64,000 nucleotides of DNA from Nageia nagi (taxonomy: Eukaryota > Pinophyta): contig JBITNC010000001.1 of the NCBI GenBank assembly GCA_050084985.1, positions 46,128,001-46,192,000 on the forward strand, given 5' to 3'. A program made the translations under genes and the position numbers. How positions within the stretch are numbered: position 1 is the first letter of the stretch; each line of letters opens with the position of its first letter. Positions 22,441-34,690 of this stretch are shown one piece after another. The notes under the pieces were generated by a model. That model was not told the DNA's origin and did not search any database. It worked only from the letters and a program-made list of their open reading frames with translations.

Positions 22441-23270
22441 TTTTTTACGAATCAATATAATATTTTAAAGTAAATATTTTTAAAATTATTTAATATTTTA
22501 AATTTATTTAATGTTATTTTTTTAGTTTTTTATTTTTATTTTATTTTAATGAGGACAAAATAATGCATTGCTTGATGCATTGATGCATCAAGTAGACCAT
22601 GCAATTATAAAAAATATAAGGGGCATACCCCACATGCCCCACTAATCATTTTCTCAATCAAATATCATGAGAGGGACATGGTAGAGAGTGTTTTATCATG
22701 GAAGAGGGAGGCATAAGGGTCAAATTTGGACAAAATTTGATTTCTTTCATCAGATCCAAGGTCAAATTTATTAGATCCACATCCAAATTCAAAGCTAAGT
22801 ATACTAAATCTAAATTTTTACTTTCTAAAGCATACATTTAACTTTTTTTTAATAGATAGGAATAGTTTTGCATGCATATGATATTTCTAATATGAAGATT
22901 GAAAATATACATAAAAAATGTCAAAAAATTGAACAAGAAAAAACCTAAATGTTTGGAATATGAAAACTCTAGAATCTAGATAAAAAGTTAGGGTTTACAA
23001 AATTAAACCTAAGGTTTGGAGAAAAACTAAATCTTAAAAAATTAATTTTAGGAAAAAACTAAATCTTACAAAATTAGTTTTAGATTTGAGATAACAATAT
23101 GAAAATTTGCAAATTAGGGATTTAATTTTGTTAAATTCATAAAAAAATACAAAAACATAACAAGCAATTCCATAGCTCCTTTTTTTTGTTATATAAAAAT
23201 GACCATATGATCTCCAATTTGTAAAAAAGAAGGATTAATTTTTGTAGAAAAGTCGGGTAAAGTTTTGAAA
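22441..23270. other. AT-rich spacer
   Basis: No gene. A short inverted repeat, GGGGCAT ... ATGCCCC, lies at 22620-22641. The sequence grades into the next array. Confidence 0.4.
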
Positions 23271-24740
23271 AACTTTAGGGTAGAATTTTGTAAAATTTAA
23301 TCCTAAATTTATGGTTAATTTTAACTTAAAATGTAGGGTAAAATTTTTATTAAAATTTAGGTTTAATTTTGACTTAAAATTTAATGTTAATTTTTGTAAA
23401 AAAATAAGGTTATTTTTTGTAAAAAATTAAGGTTATCTTTTGTAAAACATTTAGGGTTAATTTTTTGTAAAAAATTAGGGTTAGTTTTTTAAAAATACTA
23501 AGGTTAATTTTTGTACAAATTACGGTTAATATTTATAAAACATTAGGGCTAATTTTTGTAAAAATTAAGGGTTAATTTTTGTAAAAAAATTAGGGTTAAT
23601 TTTTATAGAAATAAGGTATTAATTTTTGTAAAAATTTAGGGTTAAATTTTAAGTGTTAGGTGTTTGGCTTATGGTTAAATTTTATTAAAATTTATGGTTA
23701 ATTTTGACTTAAAATTATAATATTAATTTTTGTAAAAAATTAGGTTATTTTATTATTAAAAATTAGCATTATTTTTTGTAAAAAATTTAGAGTTAATTTT
23801 TGTAAAAAATTAGGGTTAATTTTTGTAAAAAACTAAGGTTAATTTTAACTTAAAATTTATGATTAATTTTTGTAAAAAAATAGGATTAACTTTTGTAAAA
23901 AATTACGATACAAATTATGATTAATATTTATAAAAAAAATTAGAGCTAATTTTTGTAAAAATTAAGGTTTAATTTTTGTAAAAAATTAGGTTTAATTTTT
24001 GTAAAAATTAAGGATTAAATTTGTAAAAATTAAGGGTTAAATTTTAAGTGTTAGGTGTATGGGTTACAGTTAAATTTTATTAAAATTTATGATTAATTTT
24101 AACTTCAATTTTAATGTTAAATTTTGTAAAAAATCATGTTATTTTCTATAAATAATTAGGGTTAATGTTTGTAAAATTTTAGTGTTAATTTTTAATTTTA
24201 AAATTTATAGTTAATTTTGTAAAAAATTATGGTTAATTTTCATAAAAAATTAGGGTTACTTTTCATAGAAATTCAAGGTTAATTTTTGTGAAAAATATTG
24301 GTTAATTTTTGTAAAAAAATTAGGGATAATTAGGGTAAAAAATAGGATTAATTTTTGTAAAACTTTAGGACTTAAATTTAGGTGTTAGGTGTTTGGTTTA
24401 TGGTTAAATTTTGTCAAAATTTAGGGTTAAATTTTGTCAAATTTAGGGTTAAATTTTGTCAAAATTTAGGGTTAATTTTTACTATAAATTTAATGTTAAT
24501 TTTTGTAAAATTTTAGGGTTAATTTGGATTTTAAAATTGAGGATTAATTTTGATAAAAAAAAATTAGGGTTAATTTTCGTAAAAAATGAGAATTTTTTTT
24601 GGTAAAAACTAAGGTTAATTTTAACATAAAATTTAGGGATAAATTTTGTAACAAATTATGATTAATTTTTCTAAAAATTTAGGGTTAAATTTTAGGTGTT
24701 AGGTGTTTGGTTTATAGTTTAAAATTTAGGGTAATGTTTT
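23271..24740. repeat. Telomere-like minisatellite, unit about TTAGGGTTAATTTTTGTAAAAAA
   Basis: About 1.5 kb of degenerate 21-25 base units: TTAGGGTTAATTTTTGTAAAAA(A). It shares the TTAGGG core and the GTAAAAAA tail with the array at 18870-20390 but carries an extra TTAATTTT block. A longer higher-order piece (TTAAATTTTAGGTGTTAGGTGTTTGG) recurs near 23640, 24030, 24370 and 24690, giving a spacing of about 320-390 bases. Confidence 0.82.
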
Positions 24741-25330
24741 GTAACAAACTTAGGGATAAATTTAGGGTTAACACTAACATAAAGTTGTATAAAGGTTTAG
24801 GTTAGGGTATAAAGATTTAGGTTGGGTTTGGGTTAGGGTTTAAGGGTTAGGAGTTTAGGTTTGAGTTTAATATTAGGGTTTTATGGGTTTGGATTTCATT
24901 TAGAAATTAAGGTGTAAGGGTTATGATTAGGAATTAAGGGTGAGTGTTAGGATTTAAAGAATATGGTTAGCATTTATTAAGGATTATGGTTAGGATTATA
25001 AAGGTTAGGGGTTGAGGTTAGGGTTTAAGAGTTTAGGTTTGACTTAGGGGTTACTATTTAAGGATTAGAGGTTTAGGTTTGAGTTGAGGGTTTAAGATTT
25101 AACCCTAATTTCTAGAGTTCAATGTTGTGGTATCTAATTTTGTTAGGGGTTATGGTATGTTAATGGTTAAGGGTCTAGGTTTAGGTTAGGTTTTAATGGT
25201 TTATGTTAGGATTTAAGTGTTAGGAGTTTGGGTTTGAGTTCAATATTAGGTTGGACATAGGGGTTACAATTTAAGGGTTAGTGGTTTAGGTTTGAGTTGA
25301 GGGTTTAAGATTTAAATTTTAAGGTTTGGG
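24741..25330. repeat. Degenerate TTTAGGGTTAGG-type array
   Basis: Irregular TTAGGG, TTTAGG and GGGTTTAAG words with GAGTT/GGTTTGAG variants. It continues the preceding block without a sharp edge and ends about 200 bases before the first exon of the unknown coding remnant. Confidence 0.75.
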
Positions 25331-25544
25331 TTACCCAAAATATTATTTTAACTGATTGATATAAATTAAAATAATAGAGGCCAACATCCTAAATTTCTTC
25401 CATCATATTCATATTGCAATGTGTCTCAATGATAGCCTTTATAAATTTAATATGGGCATCCTAGTTTAGGTTTATTAAATTGAATAGTTTTAATTTTTTT
25501 ATACTAATAATATTTTATGTTATTAACTTTATTTAGTGATTATC

Positions 25545-26108
25545 ATGGCCGATTACAAGAGTGAAAAGAAGGTAAAACCTCCAAAGTCAACTGTAAGCAA
25601 GAAGGGTTTTATATGTATTTACTTATGAATGTGATTTATTCAATCTATATTTAATAATATTCATTTCAAACAAAAATTTGACTATATTTTTTTTACCTTT
25701 TTAACATATAAAGGTGGTGGAAAAACTATATAAATGGCCATGCAATGGATGCAAAGGAATGAGATTGATAGAGAAATTGATAAATAAATGGACATTTGGA
25801 CCTTCATCTACTAGGCCTTATAGACTTATTAGGCCTACTAGTGGCATAGATTGACCATCATCGAAGGATTCATCACTAGATGGTAACATTACTTCTTTTT
25901 TTTTTAAATTAAAAAATTTAATTGAAGTTACTTTTTGTTAATTAAATGTTACATTAAATAAAGATAATTTAAGTAATATGGTAATTGAAATGTATAATCA
26001 ATCAATATGGAGACAATATTTACAACATGCAAGGGCACTAATGATATTAAGATTAAGGTGGATGAGAAGGGTGTTGTAATTAAAGATCAGAATGGTAAGA
26101 ATTAATTT

Positions 26109-26143
<35 letters not shown>

Positions 26144-27130
26144 AAATATAAGAATTTACTAAGGTTATTAAATTCTCTTTAGGGTATTTTTTATGATACT
26201 CTCAGAAAATGCACTTTCCACCAATTTGATCCCACCATAGATATCAAGTGCAAAAAACAAAGTGAAATAGGTATATATATAATTTATATGCTTAATTTTA
26301 TATTTAATTTTTTTATAAATTAATATTGATAGTATATTTTAAATAATTTTTTAATTCATTTTCTAAAAAATTATGTATTTTACTGCAAAATAAAGGGGCA
26401 TAGATATCTTGAAAAGAGAATTTGGCAATGCATGGAGCCCAAAATGGGAATTGCAATATATGGGCAAGAATTTAAATTAGAGGAGAGATAAAATAAGGGA
26501 TAAAATTAAAAAACTTCCTGAAAATTAATCAAAAGGAAGTAGACCTATAGATGTTGACAAGAAGGTGTGGAAGAGCCTGATGAAGAAAGTGGAGGAGGAG
26601 GAAGCACATAGAGAATCCACTATTGAACCATCATGGTTCAAAAAAGCCACACATACCCGATACAACACGTCTTCAATGGCATATACCTATAAGTAAGGAA
26701 AATCAAGAAAATTAGGGATCAAAATAAGATATGTAAGTATTTTATCTCATATTTTATGCATGAATAGTTATATAATTAAATTATATGCATAAAATATTAT
26801 TTAAGTAAATATATTTTTTTGTAGTATGATAAATATGGTAGGTATCCTATAAAAGCTGAAGTAAAATTTACCCTAAAAATGGTTTTCAAGCTCTAATCTT
26901 GAAATAGCTTTTGATATTATAAGTAATATTTAAGTGTTTTTTTATTTATTGTATTATTTTAATTATGACTCATAAATTTTTTAGTTTTTCTTATTTACTA
27001 ATATTTAGTTTATTATTCTTTGTAGGGTGAGGAGGGTCAAACGAAGGGTGGTTGAGAGGAGGGTGATTTATAGGAGGGTGATTGAGAGGAGGGTCACTAG
27101 GAGGGGTGGAAAATTACAAGAATGAATGAA
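25545..27130 (+). pseudogene. Unrecognised multi-exon coding remnant
   Basis: I do not recognise the product. Open blocks separated by AT-rich intron-like DNA suggest a spliced gene. One begins ATGGCCGATTACAAGAG at 25545 (MADYKSEKKVKPPKSTV). One near 25714-25880 contains YKWPCNGCKGMRLIEKL. One near 26008-26094 ends at a GT donor. One near 26180-26270 sits between TTCTCTTTAG and GGTATATA and reads RKCTFHQFDPTIDIKCKKQ. One near 26395-26700 contains VDKKVWKSLMKKVEEEEAH and ATHTRYNTSSMAY. A last Arg-rich block (27028-27120) repeats RRV. Stops interrupt the longer blocks. The position next to a telomere-like array parallels the CACTA-linked unit, so a transposon protein is my favoured reading. Confidence 0.4.
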
Positions 27131-27480
27131 GATGATGAAGATTACACTAGGCATGGTCATGATAGTGAATGACCCATTACCATACATTTGTACACTTGAT
27201 GTGGAAATGTTTGGGAAATATTTTACTAATTGATCCTAATTATACATATCTAATTATTAATTTAGTGTGTTATATTATTTATATATAATGTGTTTTAAGT
27301 TTTATTCATATTATGCTTATATTTTTAAATTTGAATGTATCTTTTAATGTATTATTTGAATGTATATATATTACCTTTAATGTATATATATATTATAGTT
27401 AATGTATTTGAATGAATGTATTATACACTATATAAAAAAAGAAATAATAAATAGTAATAATAAATAATTTAATTTTTTAA
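27131..27480. other. AT-rich spacer
   Basis: No gene seen. Contains TATATA-rich sequence. Confidence 0.4.
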
Positions 27481-27935
27481 AATTACAAAACAAAATTTGA
27501 CATTTTATGAGTCACAACATTGACTTTTTATGATTCAAACTATAGATGTTTTATGAGCCAAAATATTGACATTTTATGAGTAATACTTATGACATTTTTT
27601 GAGTCAAATTTATGATTTTTTTTAGTCAAATTTATGACATTTTTTAACTCAAATTTATGATTTTTTTTTATTCAAATTCATGATGCTTTATGAGTCAAAT
27701 TCAAGACACTTTATGATTCAAATTTATGATGCTTTATGAGTCAAAATATTGACATTTTTTGAGTCAAATTCATGACACTTTATGATTCAAATTCAAGATG
27801 CTTATGGCTCAAATTTATGATGCTTTATGAGTCAAAATGTATGATGTTTTATGAGTCAAATGTATGATGCTTTATGAGTCAAAATGTATGATGTTTTATG
27901 AGTCAAATGTATGATGCTTTATGAGTCAAAATCTT
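27481..27935. repeat. Minisatellite, unit about TTTATGAGTCAAATTTATGATGC
   Basis: Roughly 18 units of 20-30 bases. Each has TTTATGAGTCAAA (variants ATGATTCAAA, TTTTGAGTCAAA) plus a spacer of the form TTTATGA(C/T)(A/G)(C/T)T. The right-hand units, 27820-27930, are the most regular, with a near-exact ~60-base double unit repeated. TGAGTCA is coincidentally a palindromic bZIP/AP-1-like site. Confidence 0.8.
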
Positions 27936-27959
27936 GATATTTTGGTTGATAAAAGGAGA

Positions 27960-29870
27960 AATTGACTTGATGTGTCACTTGATGCATGGGTTCACAGTAC
28001 CCTTAGCATCATGTGAGGTGTCAATTAGAGACCAAAAAAAAGAAAAAAAAAGTACTCTACACCTTGATGCATTGTATGATGCAAAATCCATAAAATTAGT
28101 AGTGATGAGTGTTCATTCTATAAAATGCGTTCTTATGATAAAAAGAATCATATTTATAACAATAACCATAAATTTAATTTTCATAATTAGAATAGGAATT
28201 TTAAAAACCTATTTTTTTGATAAACTTAGATTGATTTCCTTCTTGGCATTCTCCATGCTTTCTTCTCAACCTTGACAAAACCATCATTATTATCTTCATG
28301 ATTATCATTGGATTGATTATTTTTTACCTCTTATTTTTTTATTACTATCATATTAAGTATAATTTTATTAATTTTTGAGTAGTCATTATTTTGGTACCCT
28401 TAAGGTTTATGTAGGCTCAAATCTTAGACCAAATTTTATTATCGAATGTCTTTGTGATCTTAGCATTTGATCAAATTGCTCTAAACTATGGGAAAAATTA
28501 ACATTTATCTTGAATTGTTTAGATAAATTCTTAATATTCTATATTAAAATGATAACTTCCTCTTCCAAGTTGTGATAGATGTCCATTGTATCAATTAGCT
28601 AATGTTGTAGAGATTCTTCACTTACTTTGGATTCTTGTAACTAGACTTTCATTTTTTCAATTTCATCATTGGAATTATATAATTTTTTGGTCAATTTCTT
28701 ACACTTCTTTCTTTCACTATCAATATCATATAAAGTAGATATTACCTCCAATTATAGATCAATTACAACTTCTTCTTCACAATCATCAAGATTTTCAACA
28801 ATTTCATCTTTCTCACTATTGGTTTCAAAGGCCATAAACAAGGCTTCAACATGTTCATATTTAGATTCATTATTTGTACCATCACTAGCTTCATCTTGAA
28901 TTTCATTGTAAATGAGACTTCTTTTACTAATATTTTCTTTTTTGAAAGTTCTATCTTTATTTTTGTAATTATTTCTCCTTATCTTTGTTATGTAGTCATC
29001 ATTGTCATTCTTTTCTCTCTATGGCCATTTGTTGGAAAAATGACCAATACTACCATAGATAAAACATTTTAGAGGTAATTTTCCTTTTCATTTTCCATGT
29101 ACCCTTTTAATATTTCAAATAAAATTAGACTCTTCAAAATTTTATATATCTTGTTCCTTAGGATCTAATTTGATTTTGGTAATTTTTGATGCTTTAAACA
29201 TTGACTCTTTATTAGTACACTTATTTTTTCCTATCCTCATTTCATATTTTGTTAAAGAACCATACATTTCATCCATTAGAATGCATCTAGATCTTTTTCT
29301 TCTTCAATGTTAGATGCTTTTGAGTCAAATATTGGTGTTAAGGATCTCAAAATATTCTTAACTATCACCTTATCTTCTATCTTCTCTCCTAGTCCTGTAA
29401 TTAAATTTTGTCACTTCATTTACCTTGAGAAAGTATATGGATATATCATATTCATATTTAGACTTTCAAACTAAGATTTTAATGTTTACAACTTATCTTC
29501 TTTTATTTTATCATCTCCTTCATGGAAGCTTTTTTATTTTATCCTAGATTTCTTTGGTCAATTTGCAACATATGATCTTTTGTGATTCACTATCAGCCAA
29601 ACTATACATTAAATCATTTCTAACCTTTAATTCATTCTCACATAGTTTCTTTCTAGCTGCATTAGTTGGTGGAGTAGTAGGAGCTATATAACTAGATGAC
29701 ACTAATTCCCAGATGTTAAATTGAAGAGTGCATATATAAGCTTGCATCCTTATTTTATAGAAAACATAAGTTATTTCATCAAATAGAGGGGCTTTTCTTG
29801 ATGAGAAACCTTCTCCACTTGCTATATTATCACTCCTTATATCACCCTTAATCAATTAGACCTAAATCAA
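27960..29870 (-). pseudogene. Copia gag remnant, minus strand
   Basis: The N-terminal block, 29544-29855, is open: SGEGFSSRKAPLFDEITYVFYK, then MQAYICTLQFNIWELV and APTTPPTNAARKKLCENELK. This matches plant copia gag of the UBN2/DUF4219 type. Further left (29040-29080) a degraded knuckle reads KCFIYGSIGHFSNKW. An acidic and Lys-rich coiled-coil tail follows to about 28500 (EDEIVENLDDCEEEVV-like, in pieces). It ends near 27960 with no protease or integrase following. It begins right after the primer site next to the LTR at 29892. Confidence 0.72.
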
Positions 29871-29877
29871 GGGCTTA

Positions 29878-29889
29878 TCTCTAATACTA
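29878..29889 (-). other. Degenerate primer binding site
   Basis: The minus strand reads TTAGTATTAGAG, a decayed version of the initiator-Met tRNA primer site, two bases from the TATCA end of the type A LTR. It orients the element leftwards and explains the gag that follows. Confidence 0.6.
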
Positions 29890-29891
29890 AT

Positions 29892-32014
29892 TGATAAATA
29901 CCAAGTGACACGAAGAGGGAGGATGAATCAGTGTGATAAAATTAAATTTAAAACTTTAAATTTGCAACATAAAATAAAATAGCACAATCATAAAATTAAG
30001 TAAAGCAACATCACAAAAGAACATCATATAACATAAGATGTAACAAGGTTCACCAATGTGGCATCATTATCCAATAAGATTGCTTAGATCATGGTCCAAA
30101 TCCAACCAATGTAAATCTTTAACTTTACAACCATTTACTAGCAACAACTAAAAATCACACCAACCCCTTAAATTTGCAACACCTACTACAAGGAGCACCA
30201 ATTGCTAAGACAAGCACCAACTTGGACATCAAATTTGGTTCATAAGTTTTGATATAAAAATGCCTTTATTGTATGAAAATCCTTCTCTAATATTTAGCTC
30301 ATTAGTATTCATAATTTGACTATCTTTTTAAGAAATATATAGTTAAACTTTATAGCCATTATTCTGCTCTTATTTCTATTTTGTTGTCTTCTTATTATCA
30401 ATAGTAGTTTGCTCATGTATATTCACCTCATCATCTTACAACTTATATTTATTTTAATCCTTTTCATCTACATAACACTAATATGTATTATCTTTGTTAC
30501 TTCCCATATTTAGAATATCATAGACATTATTTTTATTAAAAAATTTACAACTCTCTCCCACATAAGTTTTTCTAATTTCACTAATATTTGCAATATTTTT
30601 TGCATATATATATTTTCTATATATCTTCTCTATAATCCATCATCATTGTAACTACCCTCTAATTTCTTTACATTCAATTACAAGTGGTTTTGTTTTGGTT
30701 ACAAAATTGAGAATTCAAGAAGTTGCAACATTCTTTAGAAACCACCACACTTGATATAAGTGTACATGGAGCAATCAAAACCTCATAAGTGTTCTACCAA
30801 CAATCTTGTAATTGTAAACTAGAATATGTGATTCACTACATAAGATATTGAATTGCAACATAAAACTGTAAACCATCACATAACATTTTGTAGCTTTGAA
30901 AAAAATTCAAACATTCATATAATACTTCATATCTCTGCATAAGGCTCATGGCATTCACATAGCATCTAACAACATAAACCCTTCCTTCTCTACATAAGCA
31001 CTTGAGATTTTACATAAATTTTTGAGATTTTGCATAAGTAGTTCCATCATTGCATAAGATATTTCTTGATTGCATAATGGTTTAAACTTTGCATAATATC
31101 TTAGCATAAGTCTTTGTTTCCTTCATATACTAGTTTCCTCCATTGCATAACATCATTCTACTTAGCATAAGATTTGGACTCTCCACATAGTGAATTGGTT
31201 ACTCTACATAAACTTTCACATAGTCCCTTACCTATCTGCATAATGAATTTCATCTCTACAAAATCAATTGTATCTCTACATAACTTATTTCATCTTCACA
31301 TAAGGTTTTGCTTTACCATATAAACCCTTGTCTAGCTACATAAACTCTTTTGTATTCTCCCTAAAATGATCCACATCAAATATAGGTCATTCTATAGTTT
31401 CTACTAAATAATTTACACTCCAAATAGCACTAACATCATCAAGATCATTTGCATCCTAGAACCATAATGTTACAATGGAAATTTGTACTCCAAAAATAAA
31501 AAGTTTATAAAGAAAATCTGCACTCCAAAAGGCTTTGATATCACAATATTTCTTCACACCCCAAAAATATAATAAGGTGAAGGAAATCTATATTTTGAAT
31601 ATCATTAATGTCAACATATCATTGCATTACATAAATAAGTCTATTTGATTCAAATAAGGATTTGGTAGTATTGAAATGAACACATTCATAGGAATAGTAG
31701 AAAAATAGAATAACATTATAGTTAGCCATTTTTGAATATTTGATGAGCATTTAATTTTTTCAAAGATCCGGTAGAGAGGGGTATACTAAATTCTACCAAA
31801 ATAGTAGAGAAATTAGACTCTTTAAGTTTTTTCCATTCAGTTCAAAGTATGTATAAGTAAATTATGTTAGATAATATTTTTTCTTTTGCATTTGATTTTG
31901 ATGGATTTGTCTGAATCTACCCACCTATAAAAACTATTATAACTCCAACATAATGTGTTTTTTGGGAAAAAAATATTTCCTACTTTATATAAGGAATCCT
32001 TTGAAAATAATGAA
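29892..32014 (-). repeat. Long copia LTR, type A, copy 2 (~2.1 kb)
   Basis: Aligns by eye with 12784-14900, including the plus-strand landmarks CACCAAGTGACA, the CATCATTGTAA stretch, the long GCATAA/CATAAG motif string (30860-31340) and the ATAATGAAAACAC end. On the minus strand it is the 5' LTR of the gag at 27960-29870. On its right it meets plus-strand copia pol sequence within about 25 bases, so no polypurine tract precedes it there. Confidence 0.7.
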
Positions 32015-32039
32015 AACACATATATCAACATATTTACAC

Positions 32040-32900
32040 TCTTATGAAGAATGTTGAAGACTCTTACATGATGAGCCAAGAGGAAACAAGTTAGCTTTGG
32101 CACAAGAGACTTGGGCACATCAACTTTGATAATATGATAAAGATTAGTTCAAGAAAGGAAGTGAGAGATATACCCTCTATTACAAAGTGCTCTAGATACA
32201 TTTTCTCCTCATACCATAAGGGTAAGAAAGCTAGATCTTCCTTCAAAGTAAAGGATTACTATACCAATAAACCTATTGAACATATGCATACTAATTTATG
32301 TTGGACTACTACAACACAAAGTATAAATGGTCATAAGTATTTTATGTTGTGCATTTATGACTACACTAGAATGACTTGGGTTTAATTTTTAAAGCATAAA
32401 TGAAAGGCCTTTGATATGTTCAAAACATTCAAAAGAATAGTTGAGAACCAAACTAGTATAAGAATCAAATGCTTGAGATAAGATAGAGGAGGAGAATTCA
32501 TTTCAGAAAATTTTACTAAGTTATGTGAAAAGTGTGGAATTAAAAGATAATTCTCATCTCTAAGAACTCTGTAATAGAATGGAATAGTTAAGAGGAAGAA
32601 TATAACTATGCAAGAAATGATTAGAACTATGATGATTGATAGCAAAATTATTGATCAATTATGGAAGGAGGCAATGCATGTAGTCATGTACATTCAAAAA
32701 GGTACATGTATAGAAAAAATGAAAATAAGACACCCTATGAACTTTAGTTTGTAAGGAAGGCAATTTTAAATCATTTCAAGGTCTTTAGCAATAAGTGTTA
32801 CATCAAGAAAATTGAAAACAATCTTGGCAAATTTGAAGATAGAGCAAATAAAGATATATTTCTTTGATACTCATCTAAAAGTAAGGCCTATAGATACTTC
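32040..32900 (+). pseudogene. Copia pre-integrase and integrase remnant
   Basis: Near 32090 the frame reads LLWHKRLGHINFDNM, the His motif of the GAG-pre-integrase domain, followed by a Cys-poor finger and HKGKKARSSFK. The integrase core begins with HTNLCW, in which the first catalytic Asp of the usual HxDLCG context is Asn, and YFMLCIYDYTRMTWV. The second half (RGGEFISENF, the second catalytic Asp region, here without the Asp) and the Glu region (NGIVKRKN) are readable with stops. Non-functional. Confidence 0.75.
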
Positions 32901-33239
32901 AATAAAAGGCTTAAAAAATAGTTGAAAGTGCTAAAGTCAAAGTAGATGAAGGCATAAATTTTTCAACTTGTAATGAAGTAGACTATCCCACTTATCAAGA
33001 AGTGATTGAAGAAGATGAACATGAAGCACCAGAAGAAAAGCAACCACAACTGGCCATTCATCAAATCTAGCAAACTAAAAGAGATGTATTTAGTATGTTG
33101 AAAAGAACCATCCTAAAGATCAAATCATGGGGGATCTTATAACAAATTTCTAAACTAGAAGGATTACACCAGCTCAAGAGCACATAAACTACTCCTTACT
33201 ATTTCACATTCAGCCCAAATTTGTGGTAGAGGCATGAAA

Positions 33240-34230
33240 ACATGATCATTGGGTAAAAGCTATGGAAGAGGAACTAGATTAGATTGAGAATAATGAAACA
33301 TTAGAGCTTGTAATTGGCCTAAAAGCAATAATATCATTGGCACAAAATAGATCTTCAACAACAAGTTCAATGAATAAGGTAAAGTTATTGAAAATAAGGT
33401 AATACTTGTATGTAAAGGTTATGCTAAGATAGAAGGTATTGATTTTGGTGAGACATTTGCTCCAATAGCTAGACTTGAAACCATTACAATATTTTTATCC
33501 TTAGCTACATAATAAAATTTTGGAATATTCAAATGGATTTAAAGATTGCATTTTTAAATGGGTGTCTTAGAAGAAGAGGTCTACATAGAACATCCATATG
33601 GATTCTAGTTGGTTTCATGTAAATTGAAGAAAGCCTTGTATGGATTGAACCAAGCTCCTAGGGCTTGGTATGCTAGACTAGATAAGTACATTTTGGAATA
33701 AGGATTTAAATAAGGGATAGTAGGCAACAATTTGTATATGAAATATGAAACTAGAAACCTTTTATCATTGTTATTTATGTCGATAATATCATTTCTAGAA
33801 GGAATAAGAATGACTTTTGCAATGATTTTGCAATAAATATTAAGGAGTTTGAAATATCTATGATGGGTGAGCTCTCTTATTTCCTTGGCCTACAAATAAA
33901 TCAATAAGAAAAGAGAATTTTTATCTCACATTTCAAGTATGTTAAATAGATGTTGAAAAAAATTAATATGGAGGATAGAAAGCCTTTGAGCACTCCCATG
34001 AAAACTGATTGCAAACTAAGTAAAATGGATACTTACCCTAGTATTTATCATACCATGTATAGATACATGATTGGTAGCTTGCTTTACTTGATTGCTACAA
34101 GTTTGAACATATTACAAGCTATTCACATGGTTGTCATATTTCAACTTGATCCAAAGGAGGTACATATGCAATATTTGAAGAGGATCTTTAGATATTTGAA
34201 AGGTACCATGGAGTTTTTCCTATGGTAACC
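33240..34230 (+). pseudogene. Copia reverse transcriptase remnant
   Basis: Conserved blocks in order, with frameshifts: WVKAMEEEL (start, near 33250), the Y-V-D-N box at about 33775 where Y-V-D-D is expected, MMGELSYFLGLQI at 33860, then the open block 33950-34228 with MLKKINMEDRKPLSTPM, YRYMIGSLLYLIATS and a YLKRIFRYLKGT end. The active-site Asp-to-Asn change alone would kill it. It is the plus-strand counterpart of the RT at 15696-16690. Confidence 0.78.
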
Positions 34231-34239
34231 CAAAGCTAT

Positions 34240-34690
34240 GGACTTCATATTATTTTATTACTCATATCTTGATTGGTTTGGATGTGTGGATGGCCAAAAT
34301 CTAGTCTCTTGGCATAGTAAGAAACAAGACTCAATATCTTTTTCAACAGCTAAGGTAGAGTACATTGTAGATGTATCATGTTACACACAAGTGTTATGGA
34401 TGAAATAAATTTTAAAATATCTATGCATTATCTATGTTGATCCTATTCCTCTATTTTATGATAATACATTATCCATCAACTTGTCAAAAAATCCCATTAC
34501 ACATTCCAAAATAAAGTATATTTCCATCTAGTATCATTTCTTGAAGGAAAAATTTATTGAAGGAGAAGTCAAGTTGGAGTTTGTGCCTACCTTATAGCAA
34601 GTGGATAACATCTTCACCAAATCATTACTAATGTTCACTTTCAAGTACCTAAGGAACAAGCTAGGAGTGGTCACTCTTCCAAAGAATTAA
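34240..34690 (+). pseudogene. Copia RNase H remnant
   Basis: Residues include YLDWFGCVDGQNLVSWHSKKQ, SFSTAKVEYIV, YTQVLWMK and a final FVPTL-QVDNIFTKSL. These match the RNase H to pol C-terminus of copia. The segment between the first strand and SWHSKK is shortened relative to the copy at 15260-15640, lacking the RKSTSG loop. Frames are broken by several stops. Confidence 0.75.

Noticed and set aside
18870-25330. CRISPR array
   Set aside because: Units are 15-25 bases and contiguous, without unique spacers of constant length. Plant nuclear context, with no cas genes.
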